DNA of 64,000 nucleotides from Amycolatopsis granulosa (GTDB lineage Bacteria > Actinomycetota > Actinomycetes > Mycobacteriales > Pseudonocardiaceae), in the NCBI RefSeq assembly GCF_011758745.1, contig NZ_JAANOV010000001.1, forward strand, positions 4,092,001-4,156,000. The letters are read 5' to 3'. The notes beneath the pieces were generated by a model. That model saw only the letters and a program-made list of their open reading frames with translations, was not told where the DNA came from and made no database searches. A program made the translations under genes and the position numbers. Numbering within the stretch: the first letter of the stretch is position 1; each line of letters starts with the position of its first letter. This document shows, piece after piece, positions 8,409 through 17,026 of this stretch.

Positions 8409-8424
8409 AAAGGTATAGACCAGT
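8409..8424. promoter_or_regulatory. DasR-like (dre) operator
   Basis: On the minus strand this 16-mer reads ACTGGTCTATACCTTT, which agrees with 13 of 16 positions of the published dre consensus (ACTGGTCTAGACCACT), with one half-site perfect. It lies 35-50 bp upstream of the GH20 hexosaminidase start, where a repressor would block the promoter. DasR is the GntR-family regulator of amino-sugar use in actinobacteria; its gene is not in this window. Confidence 0.6.
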
Positions 8425-8627
8425 GCTCCCGGCCCGCGCAATGCTCCAGTCGGCGGCCGCCTGCTCCGGCCGGGTGAATCGGCCCGTTCGACTCGATCGG
8501 GTGGCGATCTTCCGGCCGGAGTCGGGTTTTTGTCGGCGGTCGCGGTTAGCGTGCCGGTATGAACTTCGGAAGTGCGCTAATCCGTCTCAAGTGGACATTC
8601 GGTGTCGTCGTCCGGCGCGTCCGCGGG

Positions 8628-10505
8628 TCAGGAGTCCCGCAGGATCGTGCGCAGGTTGTCGAGCACCGAGGGGTCCTCGATCGTCGACGGCACGGGCTCG
8701 TCGCGGCCCTCCGCGAGTCCGCGCATGGTCTTGCGGAGGATCTTGCCCGAGCGCGTCTTCGGCAACGCGTCCACAACGGACACTTGGCGGAACGCGGCCA
8801 CCGGGCCGATGTCCCGCCGGACGGCCGCGACCAGTTCGGACCTGAGTTCTTCCTCGTCGACGTCCACACCGGACTTCAGCACCACCAGCCCGCGCGGCAC
8901 CTGTCCCTTGAGCGCGTCCCGCACGCCGATCACCGCGCACTCGGCCACGGCGGGGTGCGCCGCCAGCACGGCCTCCATCGATCCGGTCGAGAGCCGGTGC
9001 CCGGCGACGTTGATGACGTCGTCGGTACGGCCCATCACGAACAGGTACCCGTCCTCGTCGAAGTACCCCGAGTCACCGGTGAGGTAGTAGCCCGCGTACC
9101 GGGACAGGTACGCCTCGACGTACCGCTCGTCGTCGCCCCACAGCGTGGGCAGGGTGCCCGGTGGCATCGGCAGCTTGAGGCAGATCGCGCCCTCCTGCCC
9201 GGCCGGCAGCGGCTCACCGGACTGGTCGAGGATCCGCACGTCGTAACCCGGCACCGGGACGGTCGCCGACCCCGGCTTGACCGGCATCGGCTCGAGCCCG
9301 CGCGGGTTCGCGGCGATCGGCCAGCCGGTCTCGGTCTGCCACCAATGGTCGATCACCGGCACGCCGAGCTTGTCCGCGGCCCAGTGCAGGGTCTCCGGGT
9401 CGAGCCGCTCGCCGGCCATGAACAGCGTCGAAAACGACGACAGGTCGTACTTCGCGAGTTCCGCGCCTTCCGGGTCGACCCGCTTGACGGCCCGCAGCGC
9501 GGTGGGGGCGGTGAACAACGCCTTCGCCCGGTGCTCGCTGATGACGCGCCAGAACGCGCCCGCGTCCGGCGTACCCACCGGTTTGCCCTCGTACATCATG
9601 GTCGTCGCGCCGATCAGCAGCGGCGCGTACACGATGTAGGAGTGGCCGACCACCCAGCCGACATCGGAGGCGGTCCACCAGACGTCGCCGGGCTGGATGT
9701 CGTAGATCGCGGTCATCGAGTAGGCCAGCGCGACCGCGTGCCCGCCGGTGTCCCGCACGACGCCCTTCGGTTTCCCGGTCGTGCCGGAGGTGTAGAGGAT
9801 GTAGAGCGGGTCCGTCGCCGCCACGGGCACCGGGTCCACCGGGGCGGCGTCCGCGACCAGGTCCTGCCAGTCGACGTCCCGTTCGCCGAGCGCCGCGCGG
9901 GCCGCGTCACGCTGCAGCACCACGACCTTGTCCGGCTGGTGCGCGGTGCCGGCGAGCGCCTCGTCGATGATCGGCTTGTACTCGACCACCCGGCTCGGTT
10001 CGATGCCGCAGGACGCGGCGACGATCACCTTCGGTTTCGCGTCCTCGATGCGCGCGGCCAGCTCCTTGGGGGCGAACCCGCCGAACACCACCGAGTGCAC
10101 CGCGCCGATGCGGGCGCAGGCCAGCATCGCCACCACCGCCTCGGGCACCATCGGCAGGTAGACGATCACCCGGTCGCCCTTGCCGACGCCGAGCGATCGC
10201 AGGGCCCCGGCGAACCGGGCGACCTCGTCGCGCAGCTGGGTATAGGTGTAGCTGCGTTTGCCGCCGGTCACCGGCGAGTCCCAGATCAACGCGGCCTGCT
10301 CGCCCCGGCCGCGTTCCACGTGCCGGTCCAGTGCGTTGTAGGCGGTGTTCAGCTCGCCGTCCGGGAACCACCGGTACAGCGGGGCCTGCGACGAGTCCAG
10401 CGCTCTGGACGGCTCACGCGTCCAGTCGATCGCCTTGGCGGCGGCCAGCCAGAACCCCTCCGGATCGGTCAGGCTGCGCTGGTATTCCTCCGCGTGACGG
10501 CCCAT
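8628..10505 (-). CDS. Propionyl-CoA/acetyl-CoA synthetase family protein (PrpE/ACSS3-like)
   Basis: A 625-residue AMP-forming acyl-CoA synthetase. Visible motifs are the N-terminal ACAS region, the P-loop-like YTSGTTGKPKGVV (about residue 258), WWTASDVGWVVGHSYIVY, DHWWQTETGWPI (A5-type) and the C-terminal TRSGKILRK, whose lysine is the usual site of regulatory acetylation. The sequence resembles PrpE/ACSS3 more than Acs because of the VVRDTGGHAVAL and HWWQTETGWPIAAN stretches. It would activate propionate (or another short acid) to its CoA ester in the cytoplasm. The start was placed at the ATG preceded by GAGGAGG at 7 nt; the reading frame is open further upstream, but that extension shows no conservation. 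Confidence 0.85.
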   Translation of the reverse strand: MGRHAEEYQRSLTDPEGFWLAAAKAIDWTREPSRALDSSQAPLYRWFPDGELNTAYNALDRHVERGRGEQAALIWDSPVTGGKRSYTYTQLRDEVARFAGALRSLGVGKGDRVIVYLPMVPEAVVAMLACARIGAVHSVVFGGFAPKELAARIEDAKPKVIVAASCGIEPSRVVEYKPIIDEALAGTAHQPDKVVVLQRDAARAALGERDVDWQDLVADAAPVDPVPVAATDPLYILYTSGTTGKPKGVVRDTGGHAVALAYSMTAIYDIQPGDVWWTASDVGWVVGHSYIVYAPLLIGATTMMYEGKPVGTPDAGAFWRVISEHRAKALFTAPTALRAVKRVDPEGAELAKYDLSSFSTLFMAGERLDPETLHWAADKLGVPVIDHWWQTETGWPIAANPRGLEPMPVKPGSATVPVPGYDVRILDQSGEPLPAGQEGAICLKLPMPPGTLPTLWGDDERYVEAYLSRYAGYYLTGDSGYFDEDGYLFVMGRTDDVINVAGHRLSTGSMEAVLAAHPAVAECAVIGVRDALKGQVPRGLVVLKSGVDVDEEELRSELVAAVRRDIGPVAAFRQVSVVDALPKTRSGKILRKTMRGLAEGRDEPVPSTIEDPSVLDNLRTILRDS

Positions 10506-11240
10506 GGGACAGACCTCCTCGTCGTCGAGCTCGTGCCCCACATCATGGCTCAGAAAACGGCGGCGAGCAGCGGTCCTGCCCCCACCAATCCCAGCCACCC
10601 GCCCGGCTCTGGCGCTTCTGGTGCCGTCCCGCCGCGGCCGATCCGCCGGATTCTGGCCGGCACCGGTCTTGGCCGCCGCGCCGCGTCCAGTTCCGCCTCG
10701 GCGGCCCGCGGAAGCACCCGGCGCGCTCGCTCGCCTCGGCCGATCCGGCGGGCTCCGCACCGCGGCCTCGGCCACCGGCCCAGAATCCACCCGCGCCGGC
10801 CCGCGGCGCTGCGCCGTTCGGTCCGGCCACCGGACCGCCCGTCACCCCAGCGTCCCGCCGTGGGCCGCCCGGGTCCGACACCTCCCGGCGAGCAGCCTGG
10901 CCACGCGCCATCCGCCCGCTGCCGGGCGGTCGCAGGAAAGCCGGTCCGGGTCCCGCAACCCATCCCGGCCGGGGCTCCCGCCGGATGGGATCCTGCCCGT
11001 GCGCCGGCGCGGCGCACGCCGGGCGTGGTCCCCTACCCGCCCACCCGGCGCCCCCGCGCCGGGGCGCGAACCGGGAGCCCTGCGTGTCCGGTAGTCAGTC
11101 GCGGGAGGGCCATCCACCAGGCGCTTTCACTCGTCCGGGTGGGCTGGAACGCGACGGCAACCCGCCCGCCCCCTGGCGCGTCCATGGTGCGAATAGGGTG
11201 AGAGGCCAGAGGAAGACCCCGACCACGAAGGGACCCGGCG
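10506..11240. other. Long intergenic region without a recognisable gene
   Basis: About 735 bp of extremely GC-rich DNA between the divergent acyl-CoA synthetase and kinase genes. Several frames are open on both strands, but the translations are low-complexity Arg/Pro/Gly/Ala strings without motifs, as expected by chance at this GC content. One minus-strand frame ending at 10550 finishes with a short hydrophobic tail (GWLGLVGAGPLLAAVF) and could be a remnant. A -10-like TAGGGT near 11195 and AAGGGA before 11241 serve the kinase gene. I see nothing else in it. Confidence 0.5.
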
Positions 11241-12971
11241 GTGAACGCGTTCGCGGACTGGCTGCTGTCCCTCGCGCATACCCTGCTCAATCTAGGCTTC
11301 TGCCCCGGGCCCTGGGTCTGGTCCACGGTGGCCGCGGGGGCGCTGACCGCCCTGTTCCCGGTGGCCGGCGCGGTCCTCGTCGCGCTGATGCGGAAGTTCA
11401 CCGGCAACCGCTACGACACCGGCACGATCTCGGCGATCGGCGTGATCGCGTTCGTGTTCACGTTCGGGTTGCCGTGGCTGGCCTTCAACGGCATCTCGAG
11501 CACCTACCGCGCCGTCCGCGAGGGCACGTCGTCGACGATGTTGAAAGCCGACGACATCGCGACGATGAATCGCGAGTACTGCTCGCTCATCGGCCCCCAG
11601 AGCCACTACCTGGGCGGCGGTCAGAACATCTTCGAGACGATCTTCTACCCGTCGGGCAACGTGCTCGCCTACGGCTACTACCTGGGTGCGCTCGTCGGGT
11701 TGCCACTGGTCGCCCTGCTGTTCATGATCCTGCAGGCACGCACCGCGATGCGGCGGGGACCGAAGTGGCCGGGCCGCCTGCTGTGGGTCGGATTCGTGTT
11801 GTTCGTCGCGTTCTCGGTCGGTGTCTCGGCCAACGCGGCCGTGTTCCTGTGGCTCGGCTACCTGCCGGTCGCGATGCTCGGGATCATCCCGATCGCACTG
11901 GTCGGACCGCCCGCGTGGTCCGTGATCAACCGGCCCGAGCGGGAGCGCCCGGAGTCTCGGCCCGAGCCTCCGCCGCCGGTGCAGCCGCCCGCCCCGCCGC
12001 CCCAGCAGCAGCCGAAGCAGTACACCCCCACCACCGTCGCACCGGCGGTGCAGGAGCTGGCCGCGGCGCCCGGCCCGATGCCGACGCCGCCGGGTTCGAC
12101 GGCCAACGGTGGCGGCCGGTACCGGCGGATCAAACGCCTCGGCCACGGCGGGTTCGGCACGGTCTGGCAGGCGGTGGACAACCAGCTCGGCCGCACGGTC
12201 GCGTTGAAGATCGCGCACGCGCCGGACCGGGACACCGAGGAGCGCATGCGCCGCGAGGCCCGGGCGCTGGCGATGGTCAACCACCCGAACTGCGTGCGGG
12301 TGTACGACCTGGTGGAGGAGCCGGACGGGCTCGCCCTGGTCATGGAGTACCTGGAAGGCCAGTCGCTGGCCACCGCGGTCGACACGATGGGCCCGCTCGA
12401 CGACATCGCCGCGGGCCGCCTGTGGGCCACGATGGCCGGGGCGCTCGCCGCGGCCCACGAGAAGGGTGTGCTGCACCGCGACGTGAAGCCGTCGAACGTG
12501 ATCCTGGACCCGCACGGCATCCCGCACCTGATCGACTTCGGCATCGCGCGCAGCCGCGGCGACTCGACGATGACCGCCACCGGCATGATGATCGGCACGC
12601 CGGACTTCGTCGCGCCCGAGCAGGCGGCCGGTGCGCCGGCTTCCCCGGCCTCGGATGCGTGGCAACTGGCGGCGACGGTGAGCTACGCATTGTCCGGCTA
12701 CCCGCCGCGGGGCACCCGCGAGACGCCCATGGCCGCCCTGATGGCGGCGGCACGCGCGGAGCCGGTGTCACAGCTGCCGCAGCGCTCCGTGCACGCCCGC
12801 CTGCTGATCGCCTCGCTCGACAACGAACCCCGCCGCCGGCCGACGCTGCACACGGTCGTGCGCGAGGTGGAGGGTTTCCTGGCGCGGTCGGGCAAGTCGG
12901 CGGATGGCCCGGTCACCCGCATCGTGCCGCCCGTCGGCGGAACCACCAGGGCGATGCCGCCGCGCCGCTGA
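11241..12971 (+). CDS. Membrane-anchored Ser/Thr protein kinase with N-terminal multispan domain
   Basis: A 576-residue protein in two parts. Residues 1-235 contain about four transmembrane helices with an extracytoplasmic loop (about 70-140) holding a lone Cys (REYCSLIG). A Pro/Gln-rich linker (235-290) leads to a Hanks-type kinase domain from about 293: glycine loop LGHGGFGTVW, VALKIA lysine, HRDVKPSN catalytic loop, DFG in IDFGIARS and APEQ. All catalytic residues are present. Most actinobacterial Pkn kinases have the kinase first and one membrane helix after it, so this order is reversed. The GTG start is preceded by AAGGGA. It is monocistronic and its targets are unknown. Confidence 0.9.
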   Translation: MNAFADWLLSLAHTLLNLGFCPGPWVWSTVAAGALTALFPVAGAVLVALMRKFTGNRYDTGTISAIGVIAFVFTFGLPWLAFNGISSTYRAVREGTSSTMLKADDIATMNREYCSLIGPQSHYLGGGQNIFETIFYPSGNVLAYGYYLGALVGLPLVALLFMILQARTAMRRGPKWPGRLLWVGFVLFVAFSVGVSANAAVFLWLGYLPVAMLGIIPIALVGPPAWSVINRPERERPESRPEPPPPVQPPAPPPQQQPKQYTPTTVAPAVQELAAAPGPMPTPPGSTANGGGRYRRIKRLGHGGFGTVWQAVDNQLGRTVALKIAHAPDRDTEERMRREARALAMVNHPNCVRVYDLVEEPDGLALVMEYLEGQSLATAVDTMGPLDDIAAGRLWATMAGALAAAHEKGVLHRDVKPSNVILDPHGIPHLIDFGIARSRGDSTMTATGMMIGTPDFVAPEQAAGAPASPASDAWQLAATVSYALSGYPPRGTRETPMAALMAAARAEPVSQLPQRSVHARLLIASLDNEPRRRPTLHTVVREVEGFLARSGKSADGPVTRIVPPVGGTTRAMPPRR

Positions 12972-12994
12972 CGCCGCACCCGGGGGTGGCGCCA

Positions 12995-13642
12995 CTACCG
13001 ATGTGGCAGGGCAGAACGCGGTGTGGTGCGCTTCCGGCCGAGCAGGATCGCCTGCGGGTGCTTCGCACCCTCCAGCTCGACCCGCGCGACGATGTCGAAA
13101 CCAGCCCGTTTCAGCAGTCTCGCGATGTGGTCGGGCGGGAGCAGGTAAGCGTCGTAGTCCACCGGACGGCCGTAGGCCTTCTCGGGCTGCAACTGGGCGT
13201 TGCCGGCGTGGAAGCCGATCACCACGTGACCCGCGGGCGTCAGCGCGCGGGCGAAGCCGGTGAACACCGCGGGCAGGACGGCGGGCGGCACGTGGAAGAT
13301 CGACCACCACGCGACGATCCCGCCCAGCCCACCCGCGGGCAGGTCGAGCGCCGTCATGGTGCCCACGTCGAACCGCAGGTACGGGTACGCGCGCCGGGCG
13401 ACGGCGATCATCTTCGGGGACAGGTCGACACCGAAGGCGTCCACGCCGAGGCCGGCCAGGTGCGCCGTCACATGGCCCGGCCCGCAGCCCACGTCGGCCA
13501 CCGGCCCGGTCACCAGCTCGGCGAAGGCGCCCAGCACGCCGCGGCCCACCGCATCAGCCGCGAACCGCGGGCGGACGAACTCGGCGTAGTCCTCCGCGAC
13601 CCGGTCGTACGACTCCCGCGCGCGGTCCAGGTACCCGGTCAT
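12995..13642 (-). CDS. Class I SAM-dependent methyltransferase
   Basis: A 215-residue methyltransferase with the Rossmann motif I VADVGCGPGHVTAHLAG (about residues 45-62), the acidic residue of motif II in GVDLSPKM, and a motif IV/V region WWSIFHVPP. The substrate cannot be predicted; this type-11/25 subgroup includes small-molecule and quinone methyltransferases. Its ATG overlaps the stop codon of the upstream protein O-mannosyltransferase gene by 4 nt (ATGA), so the two are translationally coupled. It is convergent with the kinase gene, 23 bp apart. Confidence 0.85.
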   Translation of the reverse strand: MTGYLDRARESYDRVAEDYAEFVRPRFAADAVGRGVLGAFAELVTGPVADVGCGPGHVTAHLAGLGVDAFGVDLSPKMIAVARRAYPYLRFDVGTMTALDLPAGGLGGIVAWWSIFHVPPAVLPAVFTGFARALTPAGHVVIGFHAGNAQLQPEKAYGRPVDYDAYLLPPDHIARLLKRAGFDIVARVELEGAKHPQAILLGRKRTTPRSALPHR

Positions 13643-15186
13643 CGCCAGGACGGCAGCCACAGCTCCGCCTGCCAGCGGGCGCTGCTGATCGGGTCGCCGT
13701 TCAGGATCGGCCACAGCCAGGCGAAGTTCGCCACCACCAGGCCGACGTACAGCGCCACCACCAGCAGCCCGGTGCCGCGCCGTTCGAACCCGCGTTTCGC
13801 GCTGCCCAGGATCTGCCCCAGCGCCAGGGTCAGGCCGAGTGCCAGGAACGGCGCCATCGGCGTGGCGTAGAAGAAGTACATCTGCCGGTCGATGTTGGTG
13901 AACCAGGGCAGCAACCCGGCCAGATAGCCGACCAGCACGGCCGCGTACCGCCAGTCGAACCGGAACAGCCACCGCCACAGACCCCAGCCGAGCATCGGCA
14001 GCGCCAGCCACCACATCGCGGGCGTGCCGATCAGCATCGTCGCCTGAACGCAGTCCGAGCCGCCGCAGGTGCCGTTGCCGGACTCGTAGTAGTAGAGCAT
14101 CGGCCGCAGCCCCATCGGCCACGTCCACGGCTTCGACTCCCACGGGTGCGGGTCGTTCTTGGGCGTGACCAGGGTTTCGTGGAAGTGCAGCACGTTCATC
14201 GAGTAGTCGCCCAGCGACCGCAGCGCTGGCGGCACCCAGCTCCAGAACCCGGGCGCGATGCCCTGGATCTCGACGTAGTGCCGATCGGTGGCGGACTCGC
14301 TCGCGAACCAGGCCCACCAGCTCCCCAGGTACATCAGCGCGGGGATGGCGAGGAGTGCCCACAGCGCGGGCAGCACGTCGCGGCGCATCGTCCCGAGCCA
14401 CGGTCGCGGCACTCCCGCGGCCCGCCGCGCCGCGACGTCGAAGCCGACGCACAGCAGCCCGAAGAACGCCATGTAGTACAGGCCCGACCACTTCACCGCG
14501 AAGGTCAGGCCGAGGCACACGCCTGCCGCGAAGCGCCACCACCGGAAGCCCAGCCGTGGTCCCCACGGCGACTCGTCCGCCCAGCCCTGCGCCACCGCGA
14601 CCGCCAGGCGCTGCCGCACCTGGTCGCGGTCGCACACCAGACAGGCGAACGCGGCCAGCGCGAACAGGGCGATGAAGATGTCCAGCATCCCCATCCGGGC
14701 CTGCAGGAACAGCACCCCGTCGCAGATCACGAGGATCCCGGCGATGCCGCCGAGCAGCGTGGACCGGGTGAGCCGGCGTGCGAGGCGGATCGTCAGCAGC
14801 ACGATGAGCGTCCCCGCGAGCGCGGCGCTGAACCGCCAGCCCCAGCCGTCGTAGCCGAACGCCCACTCGCCGAGCGCGATGAGCTGTTTCGCCAGCGGCG
14901 GGTGCACCACGAGCTCGTAGCCCGCGTTGTCCTCGAACCAGCCGTTGCGCAGCATCTGCCACGCCTGCGGCACGTAGTGCTTCTCGTCGAAGACCGGGGT
15001 GCCCTTGTCGGTGGGGAAGCCGAGGTTCTGGAACCGGGTGACCGCCGCGACGAGCGTCAGGACGATCGTGACCACCCAGCCGCGCAGCCGGTCGTCCGGC
15101 ATCGCCCGTCCGAGCAGGGTCGCGGCACGGTCCGTCGGCGGGCGGAGCGGGTCCACCTGGTCCGGGCGCGTCAGCAGAGCGGTCAC
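13639..15186 (-). CDS. pmt: Dolichyl-phosphate-mannose protein O-mannosyltransferase
   Basis: A 515-residue GT39 family membrane enzyme with about ten transmembrane helices. The first extracytoplasmic loop has FDEKHYVPQA with the conserved Asp-Glu pair, followed by VVHPPLAKQL; the central luminal-type loop includes HPWESKPWTWP and the YYYESGNGTCGGSDC region. It transfers mannose from polyprenyl-phosphomannose to Ser/Thr of exported proteins; the M. tuberculosis homologue is Rv1002c. Start: the GTG at 15186 lies 7 nt after a TAGGAT -10 box (15194-15199), a leaderless arrangement; a longer open frame upstream has no support. It is divergent from rsmI, as in mycobacteria. Confidence 0.93.
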   Translation of the reverse strand: MTALLTRPDQVDPLRPPTDRAATLLGRAMPDDRLRGWVVTIVLTLVAAVTRFQNLGFPTDKGTPVFDEKHYVPQAWQMLRNGWFEDNAGYELVVHPPLAKQLIALGEWAFGYDGWGWRFSAALAGTLIVLLTIRLARRLTRSTLLGGIAGILVICDGVLFLQARMGMLDIFIALFALAAFACLVCDRDQVRQRLAVAVAQGWADESPWGPRLGFRWWRFAAGVCLGLTFAVKWSGLYYMAFFGLLCVGFDVAARRAAGVPRPWLGTMRRDVLPALWALLAIPALMYLGSWWAWFASESATDRHYVEIQGIAPGFWSWVPPALRSLGDYSMNVLHFHETLVTPKNDPHPWESKPWTWPMGLRPMLYYYESGNGTCGGSDCVQATMLIGTPAMWWLALPMLGWGLWRWLFRFDWRYAAVLVGYLAGLLPWFTNIDRQMYFFYATPMAPFLALGLTLALGQILGSAKRGFERRGTGLLVVALYVGLVVANFAWLWPILNGDPISSARWQAELWLPSWR

Positions 15187-15250
15187 GCGCCTGATCCTAG
15201 GGACCCACGGGTGAGGCCGGGATGCCCGCGCGGCTAATAGGGTGAGGGCC

Positions 15251-16078
15251 ATGCCGCTCGTCCTCGCCGCGACCCCGCTCGGTGACTCCCGGGACGCCTC
15301 ACCCCGCCTGGTCACCGCTCTCGCCGAGGCGGACGTGATCGCCGCCGAGGACACCCGGCGGCTGCGGTCGCTGGCCACCGCGCTGGACGTGACACCGCGC
15401 GGGCGGGTCGTCAGCTTCTACGAGGACGTCGAGACGGCGCGCCTGCCGAAGCTGCTGGAGGTGTTGCGCGCCGGGGAGACGGTCGTGCTGGTGACCGATG
15501 CCGGCATGCCCAGCGTGTCGGATCCGGGGTACCGGCTGGTCGCCGCGTGCGTGGAGGAGGACCTGCCGGTCACCTGCCTGCCCGGACCGTCCGCGGTGAC
15601 GACGGCGCTGGCGCTGTCCGGGCTGCCCAGCGACCGGTTCTGCTTCGAGGGGTTCGCGCCGCGCAAGCCGGGGGAGAAGGGGCGCTGGTTCCGGGAGCTG
15701 GCGCACGAGCCGCGGACGGTCGTGTTCTTCGAGTCACCGCACCGGCTGGCCGCGACGCTGACCGAGGCCGCGGCGGCGCTGGGCGGCGAGCGGCGGGCGG
15801 CGGTGTGCCGGGAGCTGACGAAAACCTACGAGGAGGTCCGCCGCGGCACGCTGACCGAGCTGGTGGAGTGGGCGGTCGGCGGGGTGCGCGGCGAGATCAC
15901 CGTGGTCCTGGCGGGTGCCCGGCCGCGCGCGGTGTCGCTGACGGATCTGGTGGCGGAGGTCTCGGCGCGGGTGGCCGCCGGGGAGCGGCTGAAGTCCGCG
16001 GCGGGGGAGGTCGCCGAGGCGGCCGGGGTGTCGAAGAAGGAGCTGTACGACGCGGTGCTGGCGGCGCGGCGCGCGTGA
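15251..16078 (+). CDS. rsmI: 16S rRNA (cytidine(1402)-2'-O)-methyltransferase
   Basis: A 275-residue tetrapyrrole-methylase-fold protein. N-terminal LVLAATPLGD and DVIAAEDTRRLR match the RsmI start, followed by LVTDAGMPSVSDPGYRLV and LPGPSAVTTALALSGLP, and a C-terminal RsmI HTH-like tail (AEAAGVSKKELYDAVL). The enzyme 2'-O-methylates C1402 of 16S rRNA in the ribosomal decoding centre. The ATG is exactly 7 nt after a TAGGGT -10 box (15238-15243); an upstream GTG at 15242 lies inside that box and is therefore rejected. The gene is divergent from pmt, conserved synteny with Rv1003. Confidence 0.93.
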   Translation: MPLVLAATPLGDSRDASPRLVTALAEADVIAAEDTRRLRSLATALDVTPRGRVVSFYEDVETARLPKLLEVLRAGETVVLVTDAGMPSVSDPGYRLVAACVEEDLPVTCLPGPSAVTTALALSGLPSDRFCFEGFAPRKPGEKGRWFRELAHEPRTVVFFESPHRLAATLTEAAAALGGERRAAVCRELTKTYEEVRRGTLTELVEWAVGGVRGEITVVLAGARPRAVSLTDLVAEVSARVAAGERLKSAAGEVAEAAGVSKKELYDAVLAARRA

Positions 16079-16360
16079 CTGGTTCGGCCACGCCCGGGAG
16101 GCGGCCTGCGGTGCGCGGCTGAGGCCCGTGCCTGCGGGAGGCGGCTGCGGCGCTGGTGCTCGGCGCGCGCTCGGTACGGCCCGGCCGGAGTTCGTCGAGG
16201 CGGCTGGAGTGTGACGGGCGTGAGCGTCGTCGCTCTGGGTGGGTGGGCGGTGAGCGCGGCAAGCGCTGTGCCCCGAGGTTCCGGGGCGCACCCTCCGGCG
16301 TCCCCTGAAGCCGCTGACCAGCGCCGTTGACCTGTTCCGCGTCGGTGGTCCGCCGCTCTG
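16079..16360. other. Intergenic stretch downstream of rsmI
   Basis: About 280 bp with no convincing gene. It holds two imperfect copies of a short GC-rich motif (GGGAGGCGGC at about 16096 and 16137), but no hairpin that I would call a terminator and no motif-bearing translation on either strand. It probably marks the junction between the conserved rsmI locus and the accessory operon that follows. Confidence 0.4.
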
Positions 16361-16413
16361 TTGACTTGACCCTAACGTTTGGGTAAGAATCCTGCCAGTA
16401 CCACCCAAACGTT
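16361..16413 (+). promoter_or_regulatory. Promoter with 11-bp inverted-repeat operator
   Basis: A near-consensus promoter, TTGACT (16361-16366), 17-bp spacer, TAAGAA (16384-16389), drives the DUF1989 operon. A perfect inverted repeat AACGTTTGGGT (16374-16384) and ACCCAAACGTT (16403-16413) straddles the -10 and start-point region with centres 29 bp apart. Each arm itself contains the palindrome AACGTT, so this could be two binding sites for one repressor. No candidate regulator gene is adjacent. Confidence 0.7.
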
Positions 16414-16426
16414 TGTGGAGGCTCCG

Positions 16427-17026
16427 ATGGACCTTGCCGCGCGCTCCGGTATCGCGATTCGCCTCTCGGCGGGGGAGCACCTCGTGGTGACGAACACGCA
16501 CGGCCAGCAGGTGGTCGACACCTGGGCGTTGTCGGCGCGGGAACCGTCGCGGTTCCTGTCGGCATCCCACACCTGGATGCACACCGGCCGTCTGATGGTG
16601 CGTGCCGGCGACGACCTGGTCGACAACACCCGGCGGCCGCTGTTGTCGTTGTCGGAGGACACCAGCCTGGGCGACCACGATCTGCTCATCCCGAGCTGTG
16701 ATCTGCCCCGCTACCGGCAGCTCGGGGTGCGGGAGTACCACGACAACTGCCACGACAACTTCTACGCGGCTCTGGCGGCGCTCGGCGTCCCGGCTCCGCA
16801 GTTCGTCCCGCAGCCGTTGAACCTGTTCATGCGGGTGCCGATCGCCGCCGACGGGGCGATCTCGATCGAGTCGCCGCGCGCTCGCGCGGGTGACCGGGTC
16901 CGGCTCACCGCGGTCGAGGACGTCGTCGTGGTGCTCTCCGCCTGCCCGCAGGACCTGGCGGCCACGAACGGCGTGGGACGCACCCCGACCGGTGTCGCCT
17001 ACGACATCGTCGGGGCCACCGTGTGA
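16427..17026 (+). CDS. DUF1989 (urea-carboxylase-associated type) protein
   Basis: A 199-residue soluble protein. It shows the DUF1989 pattern: HLVVTNTHGQQVVDTWAL near residue 24, a SASHTWMHTGRL segment, then SLGDHDLLIPSCD with Asp, His and Cys, and YHDNCHDNFYAAL. These clustered His/Cys/Asp residues look like a metal site. Family members are found beside urea carboxylase or amino-acid degradation genes, but a defined reaction is not established to my knowledge. TGGAGG lies 6 nt before the ATG. It is the first gene of an operon with a flavin-reductase-like protein (stop/start overlap) and an MFS permease, which suggests uptake and conversion of a small nitrogenous or aromatic compound. Confidence 0.75.
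   Translation: MDLAARSGIAIRLSAGEHLVVTNTHGQQVVDTWALSAREPSRFLSASHTWMHTGRLMVRAGDDLVDNTRRPLLSLSEDTSLGDHDLLIPSCDLPRYRQLGVREYHDNCHDNFYAALAALGVPAPQFVPQPLNLFMRVPIAADGAISIESPRARAGDRVRLTAVEDVVVVLSACPQDLAATNGVGRTPTGVAYDIVGATV

Noticed and set aside
10331-13870. Very long open frames on both strands (for example 1179 codons on the plus strand here, and 539 codons at 1181-2800)
   Set aside because: They are shadows of real genes in other frames; the translations are Arg/Pro/Gly-rich with no motifs, as expected at this GC content.
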